64,000 nt of DNA from Lateolabrax maculatus (GCA_031216445.1 CM062202.1:1954501-2018500); one strand, 5' to 3'; shown: positions 48,590 through 59,117, numbered from the stretch's first letter. Program-made: numbers and translations. The notes: generated by a model from the sequence alone, not told the origin.

Positions 48590-48740
48590 GCTCATTTTTA
48601 ATGACTATTTTCATTCTGGATTAATCTGCTAATTATTTTCTCTGTTAATCAATTTTTTTGTTTCGAATTCTGAAAATAATGAGAAATGCCGTCACAATGA
48701 CCCAGAGCCCAAAGTGACACAGTCCAAACTTCAACATTAT
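48590..48740 (-). repeat. Dispersed repeat, family A fragment (minus)
   Basis: ctgttaatcaatttttttg, then gaaaataatgagaaatgcc, tcacaatgacccagagccc and gtgacacagtcc: the reverse-complemented body and one end of family A, directly abutting the hAT-like fragment. Confidence 0.55.
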
Positions 48741-48789
48741 TAAAAATACACATATAAAATTCTTAAAATAATAACTCAGACTTTAAGGC

Positions 48790-49075
48790 GCTTCAGAAAA
48801 TTGTAAATAGGCTCGCCCCTTCAGACCTGTCTGATCTCACTGTACTTTATACTCCATCTCGGGTGCTACGCTCTCAGAATACAGGGCTCCCATCTGTCCT
48901 CAGAGTTAAAAAAGAAGTCAGCGGGCTGCAGGACCTGTTCCTACTGTGCCCACTTCCTCTGGAATGACCTGACACCAGACAATCTGACTCCTTTGAGGCC
49001 TTAAAATCCAAACTTAAAAGTCATTTTTTGCCTCAGCTTTCATTTAGTGCTCATTTTTAGATTGTTTCAGGCCTC
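48790..49075 (+). pseudogene. LINE (non-LTR retrotransposon) ORF2 C-terminal fragment
   Basis: Plus-strand translation gives LAPSDLSDL, then YTPSRVLRS and GLPSVLRVKK. After a frame change come FLWNDLTPDN and SDSFEALKSKLKSHFL. This order (APS..LSDLL, TPSR.LRS, LLxVPRxK, LWNxLPxxIR, SxxxFKxxLKTHLF) is the conserved end of L2/Rex1-type LINE polyproteins just before the 3' end. At least two frameshifts break it, so it is a dead 5'-truncated copy. It sits right of a family A and a hAT-like fragment, forming a transposon cluster. Confidence 0.75.
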
Positions 49076-49919
49076 GCAGCTGTTACCATTATTCTTTCGG
49101 TGGGTCGGTCTCTTTCTAAAAAATGTCGGGGGCACAGGGGTTACCGCCGGAACTTACAAGAGAGTTAGTATAGGGAAATCTTTTTTCCCACGACTGGTCA
49201 GAAACTGCTTCATGTAGTTTTAATAATGCAACACAGACATGAAAAACATGAGTTTTACCAATGGATGCACTAATAAAACTAGTCTGGATTCATCAACAGG
49301 TATTTTCCTCCATAGACCTTCAGACATCACAAACAGCAAAGAAAGTTGCGTTGAGCATATTTAAAGCATGAAGGTTGTATATATGTAAAGAGCCATGAAA
49401 GCCAATCTTTTGCACCAGTGTGATGGAAAACGAGCAGTATAAAGAAGAGAAGCAGCAGTAAAATGATGGTAAGACTGGCTTCAACATGTGGTTCCTCTGG
49501 TTCCCTGTTAGTTTGGCCTACACAACTGAGCAGCTGCTGACATAAATAATGGAAGAGGAGGGAAACCACTGGAATTTTAATCCGCCTCATTTGGCACCTC
49601 CACCTACTCCGACAAACTCAAATTATCTCTGGTGCAAAAAGTAAAAAAAAAGTGAATATACTCTCAATTTATTTGATTGGAGGATGTAGTTTTAGAGCGT
49701 TTGTATTTGGAAACCAACTGTGTAATAAAACATCTATCAGCCTGTAAAAAATTATGGATTCACGGTATTTTGGAATAAAATCCTTCAATTTTGGAGATGT
49801 GGGCGACCAGAGAAACAATTTAAACCCACTTGACTAGAATCAGTGCTCATGAAAACCTCAATCTAACTCAACCACCTTATGAATAATAGAAATCACTAAC
49901 TGCTACAGCTGTAACACCG
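49076..49919. other. No gene seen
   Basis: Includes the probable LINE 3' tail (49,076-49,110), then AT-rich DNA. An 87-codon minus-strand frame has no recognisable content. Confidence 0.5.
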
Positions 49920-50470
49920 TAACCTCATCCATTTTGTATCACATGTATCCCTCATCCCTCTTTTTTCAATTTCTTTTCCTTCTATTTGTCCGTTTAACTC
50001 ATATCCTCCTCTTTCCACTTGTTCCTCTCCCTTTCTCTCCATCTGTCCTCTCATTCTCACTAAAACCTTCCCTCCATTCATCCCCTAGCCCTCCTCTTTT
50101 TTTCCTCCCCATTCCACGAATCTATCCCTCTTTCCACCCTTTCTTTTCCCCTTTATCTGCCAAATAAACGTTATATTTCCCAAATCTCATCTACTGTTTG
50201 TCTCTCTCCTCCCTCTATCTATTTTACTTTCTTTTCAACATTCCTACATTTTCATTACAATCCTTTCCCACTTCACACTTCTCCTCTTTCCATTCCTCCC
50301 TCACTCTGTATATATCTGCCTCCATTTGCTCTACTCTGTCCATCTGTATCTTTCTGCTGCCTCCCTCCATCTCTGGCAAGCCCTCCTTAACCATCCGTCC
50401 TGTTTCCATCATTTTCTCCATCTTGTCTCCTCATTTTGTCCCTCCACAGATATAGTTTGCCCTCTCTTCC
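49920..50470 (+). repeat. Long pyrimidine-rich tract
   Basis: About 550 bases of C/T-rich plus strand (cctctttcc, ctccctctat, ttctcctctttcc). Purine-rich minus-strand frames are artefacts. Confidence 0.85.
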
Positions 50471-51224
50471 TTGACAACCCTCCTATATTTTTCTGTCTCT
50501 TTGAGTTTAAGATCAAGTTGAAATATACTTTATTTTTATTTATTTATTTCATTGTGGCTGGTGGCACATAGTACATGTAGGGTTGAAAGAGGAAGAATTG
50601 TGGAGATAGGAGATAGCAACAATCAAGGCCAATTACATCGGCTCCTTTATCCCCTTTTAAAAGGATTGCCTTCCCATTACGATTCACTCACTGTTGACTC
50701 CATTACCAAACTAAGGTAGATGGTGAGTCCTGTTAGGGTGAATACATGTTTCTGGATGTTCTGAAGGTCCAGCAGTCACCACTTATTTCATGTGTAACAA
50801 CTGAGGCTCCAATTTTTTTCCCTTTTCGCAGGTTTTCACACAATAATAAATAAATGCGTAAATAAAAAAGGAGCAGATTGGTTTAAACTGTTATTTAACT
50901 GTAATTTATGTCCCCACATACCCAAAAGAAGACACTGATCAATGTACAAGAAACAAACTTCTACTGTTACAAGGACAGCTCAGAAATGCTTCTGGTGACA
51001 GAAAATGGGAAGAAAATCGCTAATTTATGCACAAAATTAAATAACTACAGTTAAATTATTGCATGGCTGCTTGGTGCAAGACCGGACGAGGTTTGGGATT
51101 TTTTGGGGTCCGGCTTCACCAAATCATGTGCATCGTGCACTGTTGACCACAATGCTGATTCAAAATGAGGAGAAAGTAAACTGCATCTCAGGAACATGTA
51201 TCTGCACCAGCATGAAGACATTGT
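50471..51224. other. No gene seen
   Basis: AT-rich; ttatttttatttatttatttc at about 50,530 is a short TTTA-type tract. Confidence 0.5.
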
Positions 51225-51830
51225 AGGTCCTCTCTTGATCTACTCTCCTTCTTCACTTCTTCACCCAAACTGCTCTCCATCCCTTTACACTGCAGATAAC
51301 TTGGTCTCATTAGGAATCTCCATTCTCAGTTTTGTCTTTCTTTCTTGCCTCTTCTACCCTATTCTTCATCTCCTCCTCTCTGTGTGTCTTCAGCCCTCCA
51401 TCTTGCGATCCCATTAGCCCTCAACTTCTCCTCTCTGGCCTCCTCTTGTCCTTTTATCCCCCCCCCATTCCCTTTCCTTCTTAAATCCCCTCTCCTCTGC
51501 TTCCATCCTCCCTCCTCCCTCCTGACCTGCTGCTATGAGAGCAGAGGAGAGAGAAATACAGTAAGAAGCACAAATCAGTTCCCGAAGTTTCCCAACCTCT
51601 TCTCTCCAAAGACACTGACGATAAGAGAAGTATTACAGAGGAGGATGATGGGTAATTATGCTGGTGTGGAGATATGCTTGGCTAATCTGGCCTCTCCCTC
51701 CCTCTTAATCTCTAATTCTTTCTGTCTCTGTTTCTCCGAACTACAGTGTCAGAGTTTCTCATTATCTGCGTCGTCCTCTCTTTATTTTTCATCACTGTCT
51801 CTCCCTGCCTCTCTCTCGCTCTTTCTTTCT
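51225..51830 (+). repeat. Interrupted pyrimidine-rich tract
   Basis: C/T-rich at 51,225-51,535 and again at 51,690-51,830, separated by a purine-leaning 150-base segment. The 181-codon Ser/Leu/Pro frame through it is composition-driven. Confidence 0.75.
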
Positions 51831-51931
51831 CAGGGGCTGCAGGATGTGATATGTGCGGTGATTGAAAAAGGACCGACTGTGTGCGTTTAATTCAATTTTT
51901 TGGACTACAGGCACCGTAGATTTTTACTCGG

Positions 51932-51956
51932 TTGTGTGTGTGTGTGTGTGTGTGTG
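51932..51956. repeat. (GT)n microsatellite
   Basis: About 12 GT units. Confidence 0.96.
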
Positions 51957-52142
51957 GTTGACAGTGAACTCCATGCTCAGTGAGCTCGGAGACCACACAA
52001 GACATAAAGCGATTCAAACCACACGAAGGCAGAAGCAACATAACAAATGAAGTGAGTGCTGGTTGCAAGGTTGGACGTATGTGTGGTGTTGTGGGAAACA
52101 AAGAGGAAAACCAAATCAAGAGGAGAGATGATGATGGTGGGG

Positions 52143-52146
<4 letters not shown>

Positions 52147-52196
<50 letters not shown>
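52147..52196 (+). repeat. (GA)n microsatellite
   Basis: About 25 uninterrupted GA units. Confidence 0.97.
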
Positions 52197-52201
<5 letters not shown>

Positions 52202-52355
52202 GAGCCAGCCTAAATAACCAAGATCCACATCACCGCTGCAGATACATGTCATTAAACTTGCGTCACCACCCGCGACCGACATCGATACATCATTTTTAGC
52301 AGCATGACTCTATGGATCGCAGTGTTGGTTGGTCCACCTCTTTGCTTCAGACTGT

Positions 52356-52562
52356 TTTTCAAGTCCCCAGAGGATGAATCCTGCTCACTATGGTGATCCC
52401 GACTTCCTTTAGCGCCACCATGAGGATGACTTCTGTGGTTCTGAGTGAAACATGTCAGCAACTATACAAAGGACTACTTTAGTGAAAATTGGTACAAGAC
52501 GATATTCTCGTGACTCTGGTGATCCCTTCACTTTTCATGTAGCGCCATCATCAGGTCGAGCT
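52356..52562 (+). repeat. Teleost dispersed repeat, family C
   Basis: ccccagaggatgaatcctg, tggtgatcccgacttcc, tagcgccaccatgagg, gagtgaaacatgtcagcaac, then the module again (ctggtgatcccttcactttt, tagcgccatcatcagg). I know this dimeric wording from interspersed repeats throughout teleosts. The internal spacing of the two tggtgatccc modules is about 120 bases. Confidence 0.65.
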
Positions 52563-52998
52563 CGAGGTCGACTCCAGTTGGGCTGCCTGGACAGGCTCGC
52601 AGGCTTGTGTGTCAGCTGGTTCTTGCTTTGCCAAGAGACCTTTTAATAAATTGTGGGCTACACTTGGATACGCTTTAGGTTAGGGTTAGTGAGACAGTTT
52701 GGCTGGTCCTTCCTGAGGCTCAAAGGCTTCAGTTTGAACTGAGGTCTGGGTTACGGTTCTGTTTCTGGGTTAGTATCAGAGGGTAGGGTGGTTGTTTGTG
52801 TGACGAGAAAGAGAGCGAAAACAGTCGTGTGGGAGCATTTTAACATGTGTGTGTGTGTGTGTGTGTTTCTGTGTGCGTGAGCTCACATGCAAGTATTTGT
52901 GTATGTGCAGTATGTGTGTGCATTTCTGAATGTGTGTGTGAGAAGAGCTGCAGCAGTTGAAATGCTGACTGTAGTAAACTGTGCGTTTCTCTCCCCAG
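52563..52998. other. No gene seen; short GT run
   Basis: Contains aggttagggttag at about 52,677-52,689, a short telomere-like or family-B-like phrase, and a GT run at 52,845-52,864. Confidence 0.5.
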
Positions 52999-53290
52999 AC
53001 TCCGGTCATCCTGCTACAGCAGCTGGTACACACAACCAGAAGACTCGCAGCCGCCATCCCAGCTCTTGGGTTTCACTGTGTGTGTGTGTGTGTGTGTGGA
53101 GGTCCGACTGAGCGGGCGAGCTGCTTTGTATTCACACAGCTCCACACGTTCACACCTCCGAGCTGCACAGTCCAGACAGCCAACCACAGACCTCAGCTGC
53201 TCCACGAGCTGCTCGGCTCGTACAGACCTGGTTTCCTGCACGTCTGCGCTGGTTGGACTCAAAAAATAAAAACTGCCTTTACTTGAAGGG
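52999..53290 (+). other. Candidate terminal exon with poly-A signal
   Basis: A good acceptor, tgcgtttctctccccag|ac (AG at 52,997-52,998), opens a segment in which two frames stay open for about 90 codons (one begins LRSSCYSSWYTQPEDSQ). An AATAAA lies at 53,265-53,270 and overlaps the stop of that frame. A (GT)10 run (53,079-53,098) sits inside. No homologue recognised; a chance combination cannot be excluded. Confidence 0.25.
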
Positions 53291-53580
53291 TTTGTAATGG
53301 AAACACATGTCTGGATCCTCTAGGAGTTATAGAGTTAGTTTTAAAATGTTCTTTATGGATTATTCTGACCCATATTTGGAAGTATAAGATAAAAATAAAA
53401 TATTTAATAATAAAAATCTTGTTTTCTGCATTAAAGCTCCTTAAAATTGGTGACATATGTAGGAGTTGCACAAGCCAGAAGTAACAGGTGGCAGAACTAA
53501 TTCATCCCTACATCCATCAAACTGTTGGATGACAAGTTGCAGAGAGGGAAACGTGCAGTTCACCTGGGGATGAGACCACT
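53291..53580. other. No gene seen; downstream side of donor 53,583
   Basis: AT-rich; under the leftward-gene model this is the start of intron 1. Confidence 0.45.
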
Positions 53581-53583
53581 CAC

Positions 53584-53900
53584 CTGGTCTGGAGCCTGGA
53601 CTTCCTCTCAGTACAGATCTCTTCCATCCGTCCAGCGAGTCCAGTAGATCTCAGTCTCTGCTGTGGTCCGGATCCCGCCCGGTTCAGCTCTCCACGTGCA
53701 AAACCATTCCGGTTCACCCGACGAGTCCTCCGCGCCCCGCAGCAAGAGGAGATTCACGGACAGTCCGCAGTGCTGCGAGGAAGCCCCCCGACCCCCGACA
53801 TCGTCCCGGCAGCTGCGGCCTCTCAACGCGCGGCGGGCTCCGGTGAGCCCCCCCCCCACCACCGGGCTCCATCAAACAGCTGCCACCGGACCGTCACCAC
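53584..53900 (-). other. Candidate first exon with short coding start
   Basis: On the minus strand ctccagaccag|gtgagtgg is a strong donor (GT at 53,583-53,582). 44 bases before it an ATG (53,627-53,625) opens MEEICTERKSRLQT and stays open into the splice site, so the exon could be 5' UTR plus 14 codons. The segment is GC-rich with CpGs, and a CRE-bearing tandem repeat lies within 100-270 bases upstream. The 5' end is a guess. Gene not identified. Confidence 0.4.
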
Positions 53901-53966
53901 ACATTCAGGATCCCGTTTCACAGAACCGACAACAGAGTCAAACTTTCCCACACACTCAGGTCCGCC

Positions 53967-54170
53967 CGTCCCGCCCACCTGTCCGTCTCACCTGGGCTCT
54001 GGCGTGTGACATCATCCCGTCCCGCCCACCTGTCCGTCTCACCTGGGCTCTGGCGTGTGACGTCATCCCGTCCCGCCCACCTGTCCGTCTCACCTGGGCT
54101 CTGGCGTGTGACGTCATCCCGTCCCGCCCACCTGTCCGTCTCACCTGGGCTCTGGCGTGTGACGTCATCA
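53967..54170 (-). promoter_or_regulatory. 51-bp x 4 tandem repeat carrying CRE, GC-box and E-box sites
   Basis: Four head-to-tail units start at 53,967, 54,018, 54,069 and 54,120 (exactly 51 bases each) and are nearly identical. Every unit has ccgcccacctg (GC box plus CACCTG E-box), a second cacctg and a cAMP-response element at its end. CREs: 54,007 (TGACATCA, one base decayed), 54,058, 54,109 and 54,160 (TGACGTCA, intact). It lies just upstream of the minus-strand exon candidate, where CREs normally act. Confidence 0.75.
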
Positions 54171-54189
54171 CGCGCGTGCTGACACTCCG

Positions 54190-54197
54190 TGACGTCA
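54190..54197. promoter_or_regulatory. Intact CRE outside the array
   Basis: Palindromic TGACGTCA 30 bases beyond the last array CRE, in unrelated flanking sequence (ccg-TGACGTCA-gca). It may be the ancestral site. Confidence 0.55.
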
Positions 54198-54737
54198 GCA
54201 CCCAGCTTAAAGGGGACACTTCCTCCACATCCTCCCAAAAATCAACAGGAAGACCCCCGAGCTCCAGCTCCCACCACTGCTCAAAATATAAGTCCATCAT
54301 GTTCACCCAGGTCAGCTTACAGCCGTCTCTCACTCCACATCCAAACGCCGCAGAATCATTTCGAGACATCCTTCTGGAAATTGCAGAGCACAACATCATG
54401 TCCTGCCTTCATCTCCGAGTCCGGACAAGTGGTTTCCATTCTGGTTCCACCGTCGTCTGGCATTTCTCCCCCTTCATTACTCCTGACACTCCTCCAGGGT
54501 CGGTGCTGCTGCCTCAGCCTGATCGGCCCAAGCGTGCCGTCGTTATATCCGTTCAGATCTCAAAGATCTCAGTTCTGCTTCATCTTGTTTAAAGTAACTG
54601 GGGGGTTCGTCGTGCCCGGGGGCCACGGCGGATTCTTTACCTAAGCTCCCCACATCATCACCACCATCATCTGTAAATAAATCCTTAAACGTATCTGTTG
54701 ATGGTTTGGTCCTTTCTAGTGAATCTTAAATTGGAAG

Positions 54738-54762
54738 TTAAATGTAAATGTAAATGTAAATA
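54738..54762 (+). repeat. (AAATGT)n hexanucleotide repeat
   Basis: About four aaatgt units. Confidence 0.9.
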
Positions 54763-55927
54763 TTAACACAAATAAAAACAAATATGACAAAAAAAATTAA
54801 ATAAAATCGTTTTTACTGCACACACAATAACACAAGGGTAAAGAACGTGCAGCCTACAGTATAAAACATCGATGTACTGCAGTTTGTATTTGGATGGCTG
54901 CCAACATACTGTATGTGCTAACACCCATCTGTCTGTCACATAAACCAATATTGACCAATAATATGTTGAGCCTAACAGATCAGAGATATGGGGGGAGGCA
55001 TCAGCCTTGAATTTAGAGCTCAGTCTCTTTGTGTACTTCATACTTCATCCTCCGCTCTTCCCCACAGTCCATTTCCTCACGTTTCTTTGAAATTTGATAC
55101 AAACTTTTTTATTCAAATTCCAATGAGAAAATTGTGCAGTTTGCTTTTGTAAAAGAGTGAAACTGGTCATCCAGTTTAGGTGATGGGTGGTGTTTCTGTA
55201 GTCGTGTTTATTATCACGTGTCCTTGAACAGTAATACTATTGTATTTCCTACAAATACTTGTAAACCAAATAAAAAATGCAGCTTTAAAATCTCATATTA
55301 AGGAGGACATCTGGAAAAGAAACAAACTTTTGTCTCATTTAAGCCACAAATATGTGATTAGTGTGTTTTGAGCTTTGTTTTGTGACATATTGACTGATTC
55401 TAATTGAACAGGAGAGTTATGTCTGCAGCAGAGATAATGGTTAGTTTCAGCATAACTGCAAAAAGATGGACTTCAGTGTACAAAGTTATAAGTGTATTTA
55501 AAAGAGCAGAGCATTAAATAAAAAGGAACTAACCAGCTCCAGCAGCAGAAGGAGGCTTTTCTTTCAATACTTCATTAGAACTTTTAGCACAGTTGGAGAA
55601 GTCTTTAATAAAAAATATCTCTATCTCTGTGTTGTAGCTTCTCATGAACTGGCAAAATAAATATAAAATGCTGTAGTTTCAATCAAAACTCATTTCACAT
55701 GTGATAGATTTACAAATCGACACATGATAAACCACATGTTGCATGTGTGCATCTGTCACTGATATTACATGCACGTGTGACATGTTGTATTTGTGAAATA
55801 TTTAAAAATAATGTGCCTGTATCATGTCGAGTTATTCCTATATGTAATGCCTACATTTTCCACAGAAAGGTGAGATGAGTGAAAATGTTTCAGGTGAAGT
55901 GAACTACATCTGTGAGACAAACAGAAG
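54763..55927. other. No gene seen
   Basis: AT-rich DNA; minus-strand frame of 92 codons (54,763-55,041) is Tyr/Cys-rich and unassigned. Confidence 0.5.
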
Positions 55928-56308
55928 ATGAGGAAATGTCATCCCACCACTGGGAAGTACATAACAATAAGAAGCAGAAGGTCAGTACATTTGGTGCCTC
56001 AGTCACTGCTTCTTATTCACAACTTAAATACAAGGAAATCAAAAAAACACTCCTCTACCAGAAATGAAATGCATGCAAATAACACAAGATTGACATTCAC
56101 AGTAAGAGAGGGCCATTTTTACTGTGTTAATGGGTACAACTGTACCTATTATCACAGTTACAAAAAGTATGTGGAACAGCTGGAAATCATCAGCAGAACA
56201 ATCAAAGCACAGAGTGTCCTCAGGGGCATAATGGCTCTCATACAAAGCCTTCGCAGTGAGTTAGGAATAACAAGTGGAATAAGGCAAGGAAGAAAGTTGA
56301 CTCCCTGA
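55928..56308 (+). CDS. Unassigned 126-codon ORF (tentative)
   Basis: ATG in a favourable context (gaag-ATG-a) opens 126 codons ending in TGA, in AT-rich DNA where frames this long are uncommon. The protein is basic. It has three Cys (4, 66, 72), two N-glycosylation sequons (N51, N71) and a predicted amphipathic helix at about 78-112 (YKKYVEQLEIISR..., then SVLRGIMALIQSL). No signal peptide and no domain recognised. A TATAAA/AATATA-type weak poly-A-like signal lies about 70 bases downstream. It could be an intronless gene remnant, a retrocopy or chance. Confidence 0.22.
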   Translation: MRKCHPTTGKYITIRSRRSVHLVPQSLLLIHNLNTRKSKKHSSTRNEMHANNTRLTFTVREGHFYCVNGYNCTYYHSYKKYVEQLEIISRTIKAQSVLRGIMALIQSLRSELGITSGIRQGRKLTP

Positions 56309-56629
56309 AGCACTGACTTTGACTTTATTTGGACGATTCCATGTTACTATCACATTTACTGTATGAATTTGTATGTGAAATATAAAGTTTTGCTGATGAT
56401 ATCAGGTTTGATATCCCTTGTATTTCTAAATCAATGCTGGGTCAGTGCTTTTTTTTGGCCTGTTCTATAGTTATAGAGGCACCTATAATTAATTGACTCA
56501 GTTGCTGTGCTTTTTACCACTGCTAAGTCATACATTAAATTGAATGTAATAGTGCAGATAAGAAGAGAGCAGCAGTGATACAGAACAAAATCTACTGGCC
56601 CCTCATGCAGGCTGCAGTGCTGCTGTTTA
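56309..56629. other. No gene seen
   Basis: AT-rich downstream flank of the ORF at 55,928; nothing further recognised. Confidence 0.5.
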
Positions 56630-57485
56630 ATTTCGAGTAGTGAGAGATGCTGCAGTGATCTCAGTGGAAACGCTCTCTTCTTACAGTGCAAATGTATTCC
56701 ACCCCCAAAAAACAAGTGTCCTTAAATGCAACAGAGCTTTTCAAAAAGGTTTAGGACATCTAACCCACCTGTAAGTGAGAGAGGATACTGAAGTTCTACA
56801 GTTTCAGAGCTTTTGTGGTTATTTCGCATTTTTAAAGTAGTCTGTTGCATCTGAACTTCCATTACCTGAACTCAATTCTTACTCCAGAAAATTCCACCAT
56901 TACAAATCCTATTAAAATACTTTACTGCAGCTCTGTGGTTACTGACTTTCTGTAAAAGTACGAATGCAGTCTTGACCTCGCAAATGATAAATTTAACACA
57001 CAATCACACATTTAGCCAATCTCTGCATTGTAGCGTGCAATGTTGTCTAATTCTTGAAATATTTCCACAAAAAAGTCACATTTAAAGAATTCTCACACTT
57101 TCAAAGATAAAATAAAATATTGACAGCAACTGCTTGATATTTTTCCCAAAATTTGGCCTCAACCATTTTATGAATTTACTAATTTAGTTTGTTGGCTGTG
57201 TGTTTAGCCTGATAGGTCAGATCCAGGGCAAAGTTCCACAATGGTCATCTGCACAGACAACATAATTATGTAATAGAAGTATCTGTAAATTCTTTAAATG
57301 ATCATCCTGGTGTTTACATTATACTGCAGAACAAACCGTAGTGACTTGTCAGTGAAAGTTGCTGCAGTAATCTTAGAGGGAACAATCTGTTTCTACAGTC
57401 TAAATGTATTCCACCAGAGCTGCAAAAAAGCCTCCCAAAGATATTCTGGGACGTCTCTCCCACCTGCGGGAGACTTCACAACTCC
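56630..57485 (+). repeat. Diverged direct duplication, 0.7 kb apart
   Basis: Copy 1 (56,635-56,790) and copy 2 (57,340-57,485) share gctgcagtgatctcag / gctgcagtaatcttag, ttacagtgcaaatgtattcc / ctacagtctaaatgtattcc, then ggacatctaacccacctg / ggacgtctctcccacctg, in the same order. This is either a dispersed repeat present twice or a local duplication. The sequence between is AT-rich and without a gene. Confidence 0.65.
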
Positions 57486-57959
57486 ACTCCCATCCTCATC
57501 ATGTGGGAGGAAAACACCAGCTTCAAATATGGAGGCAGCTTGTGAATACCAGGCTCAAATATCAAAGCATGAGCCAGATCTCCAGCCAGACGGAGCCAGA
57601 TGGAGAGTCAAGACATGGGAGTATAGCCTCTTATTACTTGTAGCACAATAATAGCCACAGATGATTGCATCTATTATAGTGCCACTTACTGGCAGAGAAG
57701 GTATTAACTTCTCCAAATGTCAAAAAAATCTAACTTTAAAATGCTTTGAAAAAACTTTTGTCGATAAATTGTATGGTCCGATCAGTTGATTGTGTTGGCA
57801 TGAACGCTGCATTTTCATTTCATTTATTGGGCAATAATTGCTTGAAAATTATCTAAATGATGGGATGACCTCAAATTTGTGCTTTATGGTCAGGATACAT
57901 TCACAGCACGGTTCCACAAATGGCACAAGTAATGGTGGAAAATGTTCAATCTCCCAAGA

Positions 57960-58100
57960 CAGAAACCTGTTTTCTCATCTGCTACCTCGATGGTTACGGT
58001 TCGGTGGGGTTTAGGCACAAAAAGTATTTGGTTTAGGTTAGAGACTGTGTCACTCGTTGGTTTAAGAGGTGTTGTGTGGCACTTGTAGAAATGACATTTA
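57960..58100. repeat. Dispersed repeat, family B
   Basis: ggttacggttcggtggggtt, taggcacaaaaagtatttgg, tttaggttagagac: family B wording. Confidence 0.45.
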
Positions 58101-58920
58101 CATAACTGATCTGAAACAGCAAACACATTTTTAAGAAACATAATGTCACTCACATGTTTGAATCAACGTGATGAGGAAAAGGTAATGGTGTTGTAATCAT
58201 GGTGTTGGTTAAGTATTGAAAATTTGAATAGTCCCTTGAAGCCTGAGACCAGATGTGTTTACTTTATTAACATTTAACCGAAACCTTGATTCCTCCCTAA
58301 CGTGGGAAAGTGTCAAAGATCTGCACCTAATAAATCAACCACCTCCCCATGACTTCTGTGTGGTGCAAGAACATAAAAAAAATGTTCCCCTTGATCATAA
58401 TCCCGGCAGAAGTTACATTTCTCTTGAAATATAACGGGCACAAAAACAGGCAGCTCTCAGTGACGAGCAACAGAACCCGGGCTGGAACATCACAGCGGAG
58501 AAGCAAAATGAAGGATCCGGGAAGTGAGGAAAGCTTTCTGGGCAGGAAATGATGTTGTCGCCATAACATTGGTCGACCGTTGACAAAATTTGGGCTATTT
58601 CAGTCCACGGCTGTAGAGTCGGTCTGTGTAGCTGTTTGCAGTCGTACCACCACCAGAGGCTCACCACAGTCAATTAACAGAACCAGCATTTATCATCCTC
58701 ACAGTCACGTATGGTCGGCCGAGCAATTCTTCCTTCTAATTTTAAAGTTCCCGTCACAGAGCGATGCTGTGTGCACAGATATTGTTCAGCTTAGTTTATG
58801 AATATGAATGTGAACCTATAGGAGGACCTCGGTTCACTGCCAACATACTGTATAGGTCTAATGTAATATGCAGCAGCCATTGCCCGCTGATGCACATACA
58901 ATCATACATGCTACAGCTGA
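58101..58920. other. No gene seen
   Basis: Mixed DNA; overlapping short frames at 58,327-58,673 without recognisable content. Confidence 0.5.
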
Positions 58921-59117
58921 TTCACACACACAAACACACGCACACACACGCACACACACCCACACCCACACACACACACACACACTCAACACAACATAGT
59001 GTGAGATGAGAGCATGAGAGGAAAATACACTCAAATCTCATTGAAATTAAATCATTGAAATGGGAGCAGGAGACACTGAATATAATGAAGCTATTATGTT
59101 TATGTTCCCAAGAGGTT

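Larger units (their letters stand above)
53663..54592 (+). other. Longest open frame in the window (309 codons), probably not a gene
   Basis: The frame crosses the 51-bp tandem repeat, whose length is divisible by three, so it adds 17-residue repeats (unit RPPVRLTWALACDVIPS) without closing. Outside the repeat it is Pro/Ser/Arg-rich. The last 97 codons (from the ATG at about 54,299, MFTQVSLQPSL...) look more protein-like. A minus-strand frame of 147 codons is open over the same bases. No domain recognised. Confidence 0.15.

Noticed and set aside
51345..51890. 181-codon plus-strand frame with a Leu/Ser-rich, signal-peptide-like look
   Set aside because: It lies in pyrimidine-rich DNA, which always reads Ser/Leu/Pro/Phe; no family recognised and no splice support.
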